Shown piece by piece: positions 35,503 to 45,999 of a stretch of DNA of 64,000 nucleotides (within the stretch, counting starts at the first letter, position 1; every line of letters starts with the position of its first letter). The stretch is from Bacteroides luti (GTDB taxonomy: Bacteria > Bacteroidota > Bacteroidia > Bacteroidales > Bacteroidaceae). The position numbers and the translations under genes were made by a program. The notes beneath the pieces were generated by a model. The model was given only the letters and a program-made list of their open reading frames with translations, ran no database searches and was not told the DNA's origin. The DNA lies in the NCBI RefSeq assembly GCF_900128905.1, contig NZ_FQTV01000001.1, positions 248,001 to 312,000 of the forward strand. Reading direction: 5' to 3'.

Positions 35503-37722
35503 TCAGAATCTCATCACAAATTTACCATAAAATATAGTATAGAGCATAACCGATACGGAACTAAATGCCATGGCTGCGCTTGCAATCATCGGATTTAGAA
35601 GCAAACCATTAAGCGGAAAGAGCAATCCTGCTGCAATAGGTATGCCTATCAGGTTATAGATAAATGCCCAGAAAAGGTTTTGATGAATAAGTTTCACTGT
35701 TTGTCTTGACAGCTTAAATGCTTTCGACAATAGCTGCAGGTCAGAGGTCATTAACGTTATCATTGCTACATCCATAGCAATATCTGTACCCTTTCCCATG
35801 GCAATACTTACATCTGCACGTGCCAGTGCCTGAGAATCATTGATTCCGTCGCCAACCATTGCTACTACACTACCCTCGTTCTGGAGTTCTTTCACAAAGT
35901 CTTCTTTATCACTTGGCAATGCTTCGGCTTTGTAATGTCCGATACCTAATTCCGATGCTACAGAAGAGGCTGTTGCTTCTCCATCGCCGGTAAGCATGCA
36001 GACTCTTATTCCCATATTTTGCAGCATCTTAACGGCTTCCTTCGATGAAGGTTTTACTTTATCGCTGATTGAAATGACTGATAAAAGGCTCTTATTTTGC
36101 CCAAAGAAAACTATACTTTTCCCTTCGCTCTGTGATTTCTCTATCATACCTTTCAAATAGACAGATATTACAGCTCCAAAGTCATTTAATAATCTCTGGT
36201 TCCCTGCCCAGTATGTTTCGCCCTGGTAAACCACTTTTATTCCTTTACCGGTAATGCTTTCGAAAGAAGATAAAGCTGTTGGTGTAATGCCTTGTGACTG
36301 AAGTTCGTTCACAATAGCATCTGCTAATGGATGTTCCGACTTTAACTCGGCAGCCAAAAGAATTTCCTTAGCCTGAGGTTCTTCTCCATTTTCCCAGAAC
36401 CACTGAGAAACCGTAGGATGTCCCTCGGTTAATGTTCCGGTTTTATCCAATACTACCGTGTTTACCTTTCTCATCTGTTCTAATGCCAAAGCATCTTTAA
36501 TAAGAATATGGTTGGAGGCTCCCTTACCTATGCCCACCATTAGTGCAGTTGGAGTAGCAAGTCCAAGCGCGCATGGGCATGCAATTACAAGTACCGATAC
36601 TGCCGATAACAATGCGTAAGAGAACATATTTATTCCTCCGAAAAGCATCCACACAATGAATGTTATAACAGACAAGCCAAGCACTACAGGTACAAATATT
36701 CCGGTAATGCGATCGACTATCTTTTGCACCGGAGCCTTACTTCCCTGAGCTTCCTGTACCATTCTGATTATATTAGCCAGCAGAGTTTCTTTTCCCACTT
36801 TAGAGGTTTTCATCACAAATGCACCCTTCTGATTAATTGTTCCTGCCAGAACCATATCGCCAACATTCTTCTCTGCAGCAACAGGTTCTCCGGTAATCAT
36901 GCTTTCGTCCACAAAAGAACTACCTTCACTAACAGTTCCATCAACTGGAATTTTCTCTCCCGGGTGAACACTTACCAAGTCGTTTACCTGCAATTGAGAA
37001 ATAAGCAGTGTCTCTTCTTTGCCATCCCTTATTACCGAAGCAGTTTTCGGCTGTAATCCCATCAGTTTCCTGATAGCCGATGAGGTATTTCCTTTTGCTC
37101 TTTCTTCCAGAAGCTTACCCAGAAGCACAAATGCAATGATAACTGTTGCAGCTTCGTAATATACATGAGCATCCAACCCTCTCGAAGTCCAGAACTCCGG
37201 ATAAAAAGTATTAAACACACTGAATGAAAAAGCAATGGAAGTACTCAGTGCTACCAGCGTATCCATATTGCTTCGGCCAATCTTCAGCTGTTTCCAGGCA
37301 TTTATATAAAAGGAGTTACCAAACAATAGAAGAACCGGCAGGGCCAGAATCAGCATTATTTCATGCGCATACAGCATGTGCATAAACACCATTGAGATTA
37401 GCATCATTGGAATTGCAAATATCCATGCCCCAATTGTCTTTATCTTTAATTTATTGTACCTTTTTCTTTGCTCCTCTTCCTGCAGTTCCAGTGCATTATC
37501 TTCCTCAATAATCAGGTCGTACCCCGCCTCTTGTATAGCTTTCTGTAAAGACTCTGGCGATAAGACTAGGCGGTCGAACTCTATGGAAAGGGTGTTTGCT
37601 GCCAGATTAACTGCTCCTTTCTCAACTCCGGGAAGGCCATTTACAGTTTTTTCAACGTTGCTGGCACAACCTGCACAATGCATATTTAGTACAGGATATG
37701 TTTTATTTTCTATCTTCTTCAT
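35503..37722 (-). CDS. copA: Copper-translocating P-type ATPase
   Basis: This P1B-type ATPase of 739 residues exports Cu(I) from the cytosol. In order: one N-terminal HMA domain with metal motif MHCAGC (14-19), eight TM helices with the CPC ion site (382-384), actuator motif TGEP (277-280), phosphorylation motif DKTGTLTE with Asp426, SEHPLADAI in the nucleotide-binding domain, and GDGIND in the hinge. The frame opens seven codons earlier at a TTG (37743), but the ATG at 37722 gives the normal start. Upstream, 165-200 bases away, lies copy B of the 36-bp element also seen before the response regulator. The neighbouring cysteine-rich exported protein supports a copper-handling role. Confidence 0.93.
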   Translation of the reverse strand: MKKIENKTYPVLNMHCAGCASNVEKTVNGLPGVEKGAVNLAANTLSIEFDRLVLSPESLQKAIQEAGYDLIIEEDNALELQEEEQRKRYNKLKIKTIGAWIFAIPMMLISMVFMHMLYAHEIMLILALPVLLLFGNSFYINAWKQLKIGRSNMDTLVALSTSIAFSFSVFNTFYPEFWTSRGLDAHVYYEAATVIIAFVLLGKLLEERAKGNTSSAIRKLMGLQPKTASVIRDGKEETLLISQLQVNDLVSVHPGEKIPVDGTVSEGSSFVDESMITGEPVAAEKNVGDMVLAGTINQKGAFVMKTSKVGKETLLANIIRMVQEAQGSKAPVQKIVDRITGIFVPVVLGLSVITFIVWMLFGGINMFSYALLSAVSVLVIACPCALGLATPTALMVGIGKGASNHILIKDALALEQMRKVNTVVLDKTGTLTEGHPTVSQWFWENGEEPQAKEILLAAELKSEHPLADAIVNELQSQGITPTALSSFESITGKGIKVVYQGETYWAGNQRLLNDFGAVISVYLKGMIEKSQSEGKSIVFFGQNKSLLSVISISDKVKPSSKEAVKMLQNMGIRVCMLTGDGEATASSVASELGIGHYKAEALPSDKEDFVKELQNEGSVVAMVGDGINDSQALARADVSIAMGKGTDIAMDVAMITLMTSDLQLLSKAFKLSRQTVKLIHQNLFWAFIYNLIGIPIAAGLLFPLNGLLLNPMIASAAMAFSSVSVMLYTIFYGKFVMRF

Positions 37723-37886
37723 AAGTAAATTGTCATTATTCAACTTTGTTCGATAAGCATTATTTGGTTATTCAGTATATTGAAACAGAGAATAACCTGA
37801 TTTGCCTATTCGATTAACTACAAATATAACGTAACATTAATAAATTTATCAGGTTATCTGCTAATTTCAATGTACAGTATTCAAAG

Positions 37887-37922
37887 AAAAGGTGTACGCC
37901 TTTTTATAATTTACTCTACACC
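37887..37922. repeat. 36-bp intergenic element, copy B
   Basis: 31 of 36 bases match 7585-7620 in the same orientation. The core AAAGGTGTACGCCTTT is an imperfect palindrome and is followed by TTTACTCTACACC. It lies between the 3' end of the Cys-rich gene and copA. Confidence 0.6.
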
Positions 37923-37998
37923 ATACACTAGAAAGATGTACTGCATAATTAGAACTCTTAAGGACGTAATCCCTAAGATAACCTGAAGAAACCTAATA

Positions 37999-38442
37999 CT
38001 AAATAAGAAGAGTAGAATAAAGGTTTAGATAAAACCTTGAAGAGAAAGCATCAGGTGGATCGGCTTTCAAGTTTGTTTCATGAATTGCTGTAGGCAAATC
38101 ATTGTAACATAAAAAAGAGTGCTGGGACAATATAGCATAAGCAGGCATGTGAAACACCAAACAAGGCGCATCTTTCTGCAAATCTACTTTATAAATTACA
38201 GTTTTGCAGCATTTCCCTTTGTTCTGAGATGTACATTTACCAGGCAGCTTATGCTCATTATTCATGCAGCAACCCCTGTGCCCTGCTTTACCTTTAAGTT
38301 CATTGCAATTACATTTGCACAAAGATTCGGATGTTGTCGCCATGTTATGGCCACATCTGCAAAATGACATGCTAGCCCCTGCTCCTACATAAATAATTGT
38401 AAGAGAGAGAATACAAGCTATTATGAACTTCAATCCTTTCAT
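37999..38442 (-). CDS. Cysteine-rich exported protein, possible copper binder
   Basis: This 147-residue protein has a signal peptide (~1-24). The mature chain is packed with Cys and His: FCRCGH, CKCNC, HRGCC, GKC and KCCK, about twelve cysteines within 85 residues, then a conserved-looking tail ADPPDAFSSRFYLNLYSTLL. This resembles small Bacteroidetes proteins that NCBI names after HYC, CC and PP motifs, though I could not check. The richness in thiols and its position upstream of copA on the same strand suggest soft-metal binding in the periplasm or at the surface. A -7 box TATATTTG (38458-38451) ends only nine bases before the ATG, so the mRNA would be almost leaderless. Confidence 0.7.
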   Translation of the reverse strand: MKGLKFIIACILSLTIIYVGAGASMSFCRCGHNMATTSESLCKCNCNELKGKAGHRGCCMNNEHKLPGKCTSQNKGKCCKTVIYKVDLQKDAPCLVFHMPAYAILSQHSFLCYNDLPTAIHETNLKADPPDAFSSRFYLNLYSTLLI

Positions 38443-38523
38443 TCTGGCTGCAAATATATAAATATTATAGAGATTTTGGCAATTAAATTTCCTTATTTAT
38501 TAGCTCTATTCCTTAATAAGTTT

Positions 38524-38531
38524 TATATTTG
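38524..38531 (+). promoter_or_regulatory. Predicted -7 box for the DUF3298-rsmG-gcvP run
   Basis: TATATTTG matches the Bacteroides -7 consensus, 49 bases before the DUF3298 gene. A -33 motif is not obvious. Confidence 0.4.
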
Positions 38532-38579
38532 TCGGTGACAAAAGGATAGTTTTACAACCCTATAAACTATAATAGTAAG

Positions 38580-39428
38580 ATGAAAATAAACTTAAAGATA
38601 ATTCTTTCTGCACTTTTATTGACAGGAATATTATTTCCTTCCTGTGGAGGAAAGAAGCAAAAAGAATCTGATAAACTCACAACCGACAGTGTTTTGTTAA
38701 AAGAAACTTCTAATCTATTCGATGATCCTAAAAAACCCGGTTGTTCACTCGATATTAGTTTTGCTTATATTAAAAACGCATCAAACAAAACTTTGCAGGA
38801 TAGTATTAATAACAAGCTTCTTTCTGTTTGTTTTGGGAACGAATACGTTGGTCAGGATCCAAAGGTTGCCGTTGCAGCATATAAAATTGCTTATATAAAA
38901 GGATATAAGAATGATGTGCAACAGTTCTATCTGGAAGACCAAAAGAAGAATTCTGAGGAAGATCTTAATGCCGGATGGTATAATTACAGCAAAGACCTGA
39001 AGAGCAAGTTTACATTTAACGAAGATGGGGTATTGGTTTGTAAGATTGATACTTACGATTATACCGGAGGTGCTCACGGAAGCTATGCATCTACCTTTAT
39101 CAACTTTGACCTGCTAACCGGCAAACAAATTCGTCTTGCCGATCTTTTCAAAGATGGATACGAAAAAGAGTTAACCAGATTGCTGCTTACTAAACTCGAA
39201 AAACAGAATAAAGTAACCTCGGAAGCCGAACTGGAAGAGATTGGTTATTTCATCACTGAACCGCTTTCACCGACAGAAAATTTCTATCTGAATGATGATG
39301 GATTCACCTTCTATTACAATGTTTATGAGATTGCTCCTTATGTAATGGGGCCTACAAAAATAGAGATTTCGTTTTCGGACGTAGAATCTCTGATGAAGGA
39401 TGAAAACCCTGCAAGCGGATTATATTAG
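38580..39428 (+). CDS. DUF3298-domain lipoprotein
   Basis: This 282-residue lipoprotein has a signal ending LFPSC (Cys22). Residues ~45-150 suit the DUF4163 region, and ~170-270 the DUF3298 region, recognised by TGGAHGSYAST, FDLLTGKQIRLADLF and YEIAPYVMGPTKIEIS. These domains also occur in the anti-sigma factor RsiV, where they bind lysozyme; in Bacteroides lipoproteins the role is unknown. It lies 38 bases before rsmG and may be the first gene of its operon. Confidence 0.82.
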   Translation: MKINLKIILSALLLTGILFPSCGGKKQKESDKLTTDSVLLKETSNLFDDPKKPGCSLDISFAYIKNASNKTLQDSINNKLLSVCFGNEYVGQDPKVAVAAYKIAYIKGYKNDVQQFYLEDQKKNSEEDLNAGWYNYSKDLKSKFTFNEDGVLVCKIDTYDYTGGAHGSYASTFINFDLLTGKQIRLADLFKDGYEKELTRLLLTKLEKQNKVTSEAELEEIGYFITEPLSPTENFYLNDDGFTFYYNVYEIAPYVMGPTKIEISFSDVESLMKDENPASGLY

Positions 39429-39466
39429 CATTATAAATTACGAATAATAAATACGAACTAAAGACA

Positions 39467-40090
39467 ATGGAGATTATTCTTAAATATTTCCCCAACCTAA
39501 CCGAAGAGCAGCACCGTCAGTTTGCAGCTCTTTATGATTTATATATAGACTGGAATGCCAAAATAAATGTTATTTCCAGAAAAGATATAGAAAACCTGTA
39601 CGAGCATCACGTGCTCCACTCTCTTGCTATTGCAAAGGTTCTCGATTTCAAGCCCGGAACTTCAATAATGGATCTCGGTACCGGAGGAGGTTTTCCTGGT
39701 ATTCCGCTGGCTATTCTTTTTCCGGATACAAAGTTTCACCTTGTGGACAGTATCGGAAAGAAAGTGAGAGTGGCAACAGAGGTAGCAAATGCCATAGGAC
39801 TGAAGAATGTGACCTTCCGCCATGCCCGTGCACAGGAAGAAAAGCAACTGTTCGACTTTGTAGTAAGCCGAGCCGTAATGCCTCTTTCCGATTTAATTGA
39901 TATTATTAAGAAGAATATTTCAAAGAAACAAATCAATGCGTTGCCAAACGGCCTTATTTGTTTAAAAGGTGGTGAGCTTCAACACGAAACATTGCCATTT
40001 AAAAATAAAACAGTTATTAATAGCATCAGCGACTACTTTGAGGAAGAATTTTTCGAAACAAAGAAGGTTGTTTATGTTCCATTAGTTTAA
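39467..40090 (+). CDS. rsmG: 16S rRNA (guanine-527-N7)-methyltransferase
   Basis: This 207-residue SAM-dependent methyltransferase modifies G527 of 16S rRNA. The family signature is clear: LYDLYIDWNAKINVISRKD, HHVLHSLA, and the SAM-binding loop MDLGTGGGFPGIPLAI (~66-81), then FVVSRAV. Full length and cytosolic. It is 12 bases upstream of the MBL-fold gene. Confidence 0.95.
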   Translation: MEIILKYFPNLTEEQHRQFAALYDLYIDWNAKINVISRKDIENLYEHHVLHSLAIAKVLDFKPGTSIMDLGTGGGFPGIPLAILFPDTKFHLVDSIGKKVRVATEVANAIGLKNVTFRHARAQEEKQLFDFVVSRAVMPLSDLIDIIKKNISKKQINALPNGLICLKGGELQHETLPFKNKTVINSISDYFEEEFFETKKVVYVPLV

Positions 40091-40102
40091 GAATATATTT
40101 TT

Positions 40103-40741
40103 ATGAAGATAAAGAAATTTGAATTCAATATGTTTCCCGTGAACTGTTACGTTCTGAGTGATGACAACAACGAAGCAGTTGTGATTGACCCGGGATGCTT
40201 CTACGAAGAAGAAAAGATGGCTTTGAAAAAATATATTGATAGTAATGGACTCACAATAAAGCATCTTTTGAATACTCATTTGCATTTGGATCACATATTC
40301 GGCAATCCTTTTATGCTAAAGGAATATGGAATTAAAGCGGAAGCAAATAAAGCGGACGAGTTCTGGCTTGAACAGGCACCTAAACAGTCGCGCATGTTTG
40401 GCTTTGAGCTTAAAGAAGAACCGGTGCCACTTGGCAAATATATATGCGATGGAGACATTATTTCGTTTGGTAATTTAACTCTGGAAGCCATTCATGTTCC
40501 GGGCCATTCACCCGGTAGTCTGGTTTACTACTGCAAGCAGGAAAACTGTATGTTCTCCGGCGATGTATTGTTTCAGGGAAGCATAGGGCGTGCCGATCTT
40601 GCTCGAGGTAACTTCGACGAATTGCTGGAAAACATTTGTAGTCGTCTCTTTGTTTTGCCAAATGATACAGTTGTTTATCCCGGTCACGGAGCTCCTACAA
40701 CAATAGGAATTGAGAAAACCGAGAATCCTTTTTTCAGATAG
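40103..40741 (+). CDS. MBL-fold metallo-hydrolase (glyoxalase II-like)
   Basis: This 212-residue cytosolic metallo-beta-lactamase-fold enzyme has the ligands for a two-metal site: THLHLDH (His59, His61, Asp63, His64), His135 (PGHSPGS), Asp154 (FSGDVLF) and His195 (YPGHGAP). The size and motifs are those of the short glyoxalase-II-like/thioesterase branch common in Bacteroidetes. The exact substrate is unknown. It lies between rsmG and gcvP, with gaps of 12 and 45 bases, so it probably shares a transcript with both. Confidence 0.88.
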   Translation: MKIKKFEFNMFPVNCYVLSDDNNEAVVIDPGCFYEEEKMALKKYIDSNGLTIKHLLNTHLHLDHIFGNPFMLKEYGIKAEANKADEFWLEQAPKQSRMFGFELKEEPVPLGKYICDGDIISFGNLTLEAIHVPGHSPGSLVYYCKQENCMFSGDVLFQGSIGRADLARGNFDELLENICSRLFVLPNDTVVYPGHGAPTTIGIEKTENPFFR

Positions 40742-40786
40742 GTAAAGAACCAAAATATAACTATACTTTAAGAAAAATATAACACT

Positions 40787-43636
40787 ATGAAAACAGATCT
40801 ATTATCTAACCGACATATCGGCATTGAAGAGAAAGATATGGAACACATGCTCAATACCATTGGTGTAAAAAGCCTGGATGAACTGATTAACCAAACAATT
40901 CCTTCAAATATTCGCTTGAAGAAACAAGTAAGTCTTCCTGCTCCGATGACGGAACGTCTTTTTACAGAACACATCTGCAGACTAGGAGCAAAGAATAAGA
41001 TTTTTACTACTTATATCGGTATGGGGTGGTATGACACTATTACTCCTGCCGTTATTCAACGTAATGTACTTGAGAATCCTGTTTGGTACACTTCATATAC
41101 GCCTTATCAGTCTGAAGTTTCGCAAGGACGTCTGGAAGCATTAATGAATTTCCAGACCGTTATTTCTGATTTAACGGCTATGCCTTTGGCAAACTGTTCA
41201 TTGCTCGACGAGGCAACGGCTGCCGCAGAAGCTGCAAACATGATGTACGGACTGCGTTCTCGGGAGCAGCAAAAGAATAACGCCAATATTCTTTTTGTTG
41301 ATGAAAAGGTTTTTCCGCAGACACTAGCCGTAATTAATACCCGTGCAGTTCCTCAGGGAATAGTAGTACTTACCGGAGATTATAAGCAATTTGAATTTAC
41401 GCCCGATGTATTTGGCTGTATTATTCAATATCCAAATTCAGACGGAAATGTGGAAGACTATCGCGGATTCACCGAAAAAGCCCATGCAGCGGGATGTAAG
41501 GTTTCCGTAGCTGCCGACATACTTAGTCTGGCACTGCTTGTTCCTCCTGGAGAATGGGGAGCAGATATAGTTTTCGGCTCAACTCAGCGATTAGGTATCC
41601 CAATGTATTACGGAGGCCCTTCTGCTGCTTACTTTGCTACACGCGATGAGTTTAAAAGAAGTATGCCGGGACGAATCATTGGCTGGTCGAAAGATAAATA
41701 TGGTAAACTTTGCTACCGCATGGCATTGCAGACACGTGAACAACACATTAAGCGTGAAAAAGCTACTTCAAACATTTGTACTTCTCAGGCTTTGCTTGCA
41801 ACCATGGCCGGATTCTACGCTGTTTACCATGGTGCTGAGGGTTTAAAGAACATAGCCAACCGCATACATCAGACAACTACCTATATAAACAAAATATTAA
41901 AGAAATTAGGATATAAGCAGCAAAACGAACAATACTTCGACACAATCCGCTTATCACTCACAGATCAGGTTTCTGCCAGTCAGATGCGCACAATCGCTCA
42001 AAGCAAAAAAGTTAACCTGCGCTATTTTGATAATGGAGATGTGGGAATTAGTATTGACGAAACAACAGATATTCACGATGTAAATGTTCTGCTTACCATT
42101 TTCTCTATTGCGGCAGAAAAAGAGTTTGCAGAAGTTACGGCTATTCCTGAAAATGGTTCACTGAAAGAATCATTTAAACGTAAAAGTACATTCCTAACTC
42201 ATCCTGTTTTCAATCAGTATCATACTGAGACGGAGATGATGAGATATATTAAGCGTCTGGACAGAAAGGATATCTCATTGGCTCATTCCATGATTTCTCT
42301 GGGATCGTGCACAATGAAGCTAAACGCTGCTGCCGAGTTGTTCCCATTGTCAAATCCTGCATTTTCAGGCATACATCCTTTTGCTCCGGAAGACCAGGTA
42401 GAAGGTTACAGCGAACTTATCTATAACTTAGGTGAATATTTGAAACAAATTACCGGCTTTGCAGGTGTAAGTTTCCAGCCCAATTCAGGTGCTGCAGGAG
42501 AATATACCGGACTTCGTGTTATCCGTACTTATCTTATCAGCAGAGGTAAAGGTAATCGTAGTAAAGTTTTAATTCCGGCATCAGCTCACGGAACCAATCC
42601 GGCATCGGCTGTTCAAGCAGGGTTCACCCCAATTATCTGTGCTTGCGATGAATTTGGTAACGTTGATATGAATGATCTTCGCACTAAAGCAGAAGAACAT
42701 AAGGACGATCTGGCTGCCTTGATGATTACCTACCCTTCTACTCACGGTATTTTTGAAACTGAAATTAAAGAAATCTGTGCTATTATTCATTCCTACGGTG
42801 CACAAGTCTACATGGATGGAGCAAACATGAACGCTCAGGTAGGATATACCAACCCGGGAACAATTGGTGCAGATGTCTGTCATCTTAATCTACATAAAAC
42901 ATTTGCCATTCCTCATGGTGGTGGTGGTCCTGGTGTAGGCCCTATTTGCGTGGCTAAACACCTAGTTCCATTCTTGCCTGAACATCCTTTCTTTGGATCT
43001 TCTCAGAATACAGTTTCCTCTGCTCCGTATGGAAGTGCCGGTGTTTTACCAATCACTTACGGGTATATACGAATGATGGGAATTGAAGGCTTAAAGCAAG
43101 CAACGGCCATTGCTATTCTAAATGCAAACTATTTGGCTGCTCGTCTGAAAGATACTTATGGCATTGTTTATAGAGGTGCCAATGGCTTCGTGGGTCATGA
43201 AATGATTCTTGAATGCCGTAACATTTCTAACGAGACAGGCATTACAGAAAATGATATTGCCAAGCGATTGATGGATTACGGATACCATGCTCCTACTCTC
43301 TCATTCCCTGTTCACGGAACATTAATGGTTGAACCTACAGAAAGCGAAAGCCTTGCCGAACTGGATAACTTTGTAGACGTGATGCTTTCTATATACAATG
43401 AAATTCAGGAAGTGAAGGATGGCACTGCCGACAAAACAGATAATGTTCTTGTAAATGCTCCTCACCCCGAATATGAAGTGGTGGCTGATAATTGGTCGCA
43501 CGCATATTCACGTGAAAAGGCTGCTTATCCTATTCAGTCTGTACGAGATAATAAGTTCTGGATAAATGTAGCCCGTGTGGATAATACGCTGGGAGATCGT
43601 AAATTGCTCACCACAAGATATGAAACTTTCGATTAG
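40787..43636 (+). CDS. gcvP: Glycine dehydrogenase (glycine cleavage P-protein)
   Basis: This 949-residue single-chain P-protein decarboxylates glycine with PLP and passes the aminomethyl group to the lipoyl arm of GcvH. The N-terminal half starts with RHIGIEEKDMEHMLNTIG and has YTPYQSEVSQGRLEALMNFQT. The C-terminal half has GSCTMKLNAAAE, SAHGTNPASA, and the PLP lysine Lys704 in HLNLHKTFAIPHGGGGPG. The length is normal for the fused form; other bacteria split it into two subunits. gcvT and gcvH are not in the window. Confidence 0.96.
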   Translation: MKTDLLSNRHIGIEEKDMEHMLNTIGVKSLDELINQTIPSNIRLKKQVSLPAPMTERLFTEHICRLGAKNKIFTTYIGMGWYDTITPAVIQRNVLENPVWYTSYTPYQSEVSQGRLEALMNFQTVISDLTAMPLANCSLLDEATAAAEAANMMYGLRSREQQKNNANILFVDEKVFPQTLAVINTRAVPQGIVVLTGDYKQFEFTPDVFGCIIQYPNSDGNVEDYRGFTEKAHAAGCKVSVAADILSLALLVPPGEWGADIVFGSTQRLGIPMYYGGPSAAYFATRDEFKRSMPGRIIGWSKDKYGKLCYRMALQTREQHIKREKATSNICTSQALLATMAGFYAVYHGAEGLKNIANRIHQTTTYINKILKKLGYKQQNEQYFDTIRLSLTDQVSASQMRTIAQSKKVNLRYFDNGDVGISIDETTDIHDVNVLLTIFSIAAEKEFAEVTAIPENGSLKESFKRKSTFLTHPVFNQYHTETEMMRYIKRLDRKDISLAHSMISLGSCTMKLNAAAELFPLSNPAFSGIHPFAPEDQVEGYSELIYNLGEYLKQITGFAGVSFQPNSGAAGEYTGLRVIRTYLISRGKGNRSKVLIPASAHGTNPASAVQAGFTPIICACDEFGNVDMNDLRTKAEEHKDDLAALMITYPSTHGIFETEIKEICAIIHSYGAQVYMDGANMNAQVGYTNPGTIGADVCHLNLHKTFAIPHGGGGPGVGPICVAKHLVPFLPEHPFFGSSQNTVSSAPYGSAGVLPITYGYIRMMGIEGLKQATAIAILNANYLAARLKDTYGIVYRGANGFVGHEMILECRNISNETGITENDIAKRLMDYGYHAPTLSFPVHGTLMVEPTESESLAELDNFVDVMLSIYNEIQEVKDGTADKTDNVLVNAPHPEYEVVADNWSHAYSREKAAYPIQSVRDNKFWINVARVDNTLGDRKLLTTRYETFD

Positions 43637-43658
43637 ATAAGTTAATCAAAAAATAGAA

Positions 43659-43697
43659 AGAGGATAGTAAATTATGGTTTGCTATCCTCTCTTTTTT
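43659..43697 (+). terminator. Terminator after gcvP
   Basis: AGAGGATAG (43659-43667) pairs with CTATCCTCT (43682-43690) and is followed by CTTTTTT. It is a strong intrinsic terminator. Confidence 0.85.
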
Positions 43698-43807
43698 ACT
43701 ATTTTGCTTTATGTTAACTTACATAAGGATCTCTATTTATAAGCGCGTTAAATAAAAATATGGCTTTTATTTATAGAGGAAATATATTTAAAAATATCTG
43801 ATATAAA

Positions 43808-44143
43808 TTATATAGTCAGAATTGTTTCACCATTTTTTAAATATTCGGTTAAGGGTTCTCCCATATATCGAACATCAATTCCTAGTTTTATTAATGTGCT
43901 TGTAACTCCAAACTTATCACAACAGTCTTTACAAGCTTCAACATGTAGTCCCTGACCTAACATTTCAAGAACTTCTGTTTGTATCTGAGTATCATTTCCT
44001 ACTAATTTCACAGAAGCTCCCCATATAATAACATTGACTTCCTGCCACCATTCTCTTTTCTTTGAGTTTATAGCATACATTGACAACATATTAAACACGG
44101 TATCCTTATTATCAGTTGTCCAAAGAATATTAATTTTATTCAT
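43808..44143 (-). CDS. DsrE-family protein
   Basis: This 111-residue cytosolic protein has the DsrE/F-like fold pattern, with a first strand INILWTTDNKD, central VNVIIWGASVKLVGND and CKDCCDKFGV (Cys71, Cys74, Cys75) near the usual active cysteine. Members carry sulfur in relay systems or have unknown roles; here the cysteine cluster favours thiol or sulfur chemistry. It is 35 bases downstream of the DUF6057-like gene and probably the last gene of the five-gene run from 49188. Confidence 0.8.
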   Translation of the reverse strand: MNKINILWTTDNKDTVFNMLSMYAINSKKREWWQEVNVIIWGASVKLVGNDTQIQTEVLEMLGQGLHVEACKDCCDKFGVTSTLIKLGIDVRYMGEPLTEYLKNGETILTI

Positions 44144-44178
44144 AACATTATAATTTAGCAGTTATAAAATCTCCGAAC

Positions 44179-45996
44179 TCATTTATAAAAATAATACCAC
44201 CAGTAAGTATCTCCGAAGTTTTTACGCATTACATTTGCTTCGGTTGCAGGATTATTTTGTACTTTCTTCATTTTAAGAAACTCTTTAAACTTCTCCAAAG
44301 TGACCTTATTTACATATACCACGGGAGCTTTATACAAATAATTGCACAATGCGGCAGCTTCTGAATAATGCTTTGGCATTGTACTTTTATAATAATTCCA
44401 GTAACGCTTCAGACCCCAGCTTATTTTATCAACATTCTTATCTAGCAGAGCAGACATTAAGTAATATTCGTATGCCACTTTATTATTCTGATTATCGCGA
44501 TAGAAACTACAAATAAACTTATCATAATTTCCTTTAGTTGGAAATGGATAATAGTTATCAGACAATCTTTGCTTAATACCTCCAAACACCTGATCCTTAT
44601 TCATAAGAATAGTAGAATCTGCAATTATTTCATAAAGTTCTTTTGCGAAATCGCGATGAAATAGTGTCTTATCCAGTATTTGCGCAGTTTGCTTTGTTGC
44701 ATTTAAGTGTCCGTTTGCAGTAGCTATAAGTGCATAATCCTTTAGCATTCTGAATGAATTTCTATTTTTTAGATAATCATTGTTTGCCCACTCCGTTGCA
44801 AGATGTTTGGCTCCTAAATAGAAATAAATCATAGCACCACCCGGATATGATGGTTTATCTTTATTATAATCAAAGAACAGGCCATCTGATTTATAATTCT
44901 GTGCATATTCAAACATTTTATCTCCTGCATGTCCAGAAAGAACTAAAGCTGTATTACGAAGCACAGTCATCTCTCTTGTAGGATGAGGAGCATCTTTCCC
45001 TGCCCGTAAAGCTTTGTTATAGTTTCTGTTTTGTATGCTACGATCTATAACCATCTCGTATCTGAAGTCATCATTACTATTGGCCAGCGTAGCAGTAAGT
45101 GCAGATAAGATGAGTAAGCCGATAATATTTGTGTACGTCCATCGGGCATAAGAAGTAATTCTATTTCCCATTGGAGGAAACATTTGCCTGATTGCAATTA
45201 ACACGAAAAATAGTAAAAGCAACAGATGCGGCAACAGTTTCTCTGTTTTATAATCTACCGGGGTTATAGGATGAATGCCAAACAAAACCTGATTGGTTGT
45301 AAAATGGGGATATAATAAATATTTAGCCAGAATGAACGAAAGTCCCATTAACCCCAAAGACAATAAACAAATAGAGAAAATATTGCTATTTCTTTTTGAT
45401 AATGTTCCGCATAAGAGGATTAGCCCAGAAAAGAAAATTGCTGCACTACCCGAAAGTCCAAAAAACAATAATGGAATTAGCCAGCACAGAGTTATGAGGC
45501 TTTTTCGGGGATCTTGTATGTTTATAAAAGAATAATAGCTTAGCAGCAGAAAAAACAGGCTAAGCACATAAGTGAAAATAGACTCCAGATGGGTCATCAG
45601 ATAAAGCGAACGCCCTGCATCTGTTATAATAACCAAAAGAAGGAACGACGGAATATAGGAGACTATAAAATACTTCCTGTTAAAGTAAAACGATCTGTGA
45701 ATGAGCCACTGAATTAGTTGCAAAAATGCAATAATAATAAGTGCTCCTATCCAGGGATAACACAGGAACTGAGTGAAAAAAGAAGCTACATAAAGAAGTA
45801 TACCTCCCGGTTTACTTACTTTTTCCAGAAAGAAAGGAAAGTCATAAGTAAAAAGAGATAAGTCCTCTGTTATATATAATAAATATCGGAAACTTACAGC
45901 CAGATAAACAAAGCTAAATAAAATAAAAAGAAATCCACTCACACAAGAGATTGTACGAGTGGCTTTTTTTTCTAAATGAGAGTTATAACTATACAT
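44179..45996 (-). CDS. Polytopic membrane protein with soluble C-terminal helical domain (DUF6057-like)
   Basis: This 605-residue protein has about nine or ten TM helices in its first ~300 residues. The C-terminal ~300 residues are soluble and helical, with TPR-like repeats (NYNKALRAGKDAP, TALVLSGHAGDKMFEYA, GAKHLATEWA) and a conserved-looking end FGDTYWWYYFYK. I associate this layout with DUF6057 of Bacteroides, which has no known function. Its ATG is three bases beyond the glgB stop, so the two are translated together. A link to glycogen or envelope polymer handling is suggested only by position. Confidence 0.75.
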   Translation of the reverse strand: MYSYNSHLEKKATRTISCVSGFLFILFSFVYLAVSFRYLLYITEDLSLFTYDFPFFLEKVSKPGGILLYVASFFTQFLCYPWIGALIIIAFLQLIQWLIHRSFYFNRKYFIVSYIPSFLLLVIITDAGRSLYLMTHLESIFTYVLSLFFLLLSYYSFINIQDPRKSLITLCWLIPLLFFGLSGSAAIFFSGLILLCGTLSKRNSNIFSICLLSLGLMGLSFILAKYLLYPHFTTNQVLFGIHPITPVDYKTEKLLPHLLLLLFFVLIAIRQMFPPMGNRITSYARWTYTNIIGLLILSALTATLANSNDDFRYEMVIDRSIQNRNYNKALRAGKDAPHPTREMTVLRNTALVLSGHAGDKMFEYAQNYKSDGLFFDYNKDKPSYPGGAMIYFYLGAKHLATEWANNDYLKNRNSFRMLKDYALIATANGHLNATKQTAQILDKTLFHRDFAKELYEIIADSTILMNKDQVFGGIKQRLSDNYYPFPTKGNYDKFICSFYRDNQNNKVAYEYYLMSALLDKNVDKISWGLKRYWNYYKSTMPKHYSEAAALCNYLYKAPVVYVNKVTLEKFKEFLKMKKVQNNPATEANVMRKNFGDTYWWYYFYK

Positions 45997-45999
45997 AAC

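Noticed and set aside
37376-37756. 126-residue plus-strand ORF opposite copA
   Set aside because: Antisense shadow of the CopA N-terminal region. Serine-rich composition without motifs.
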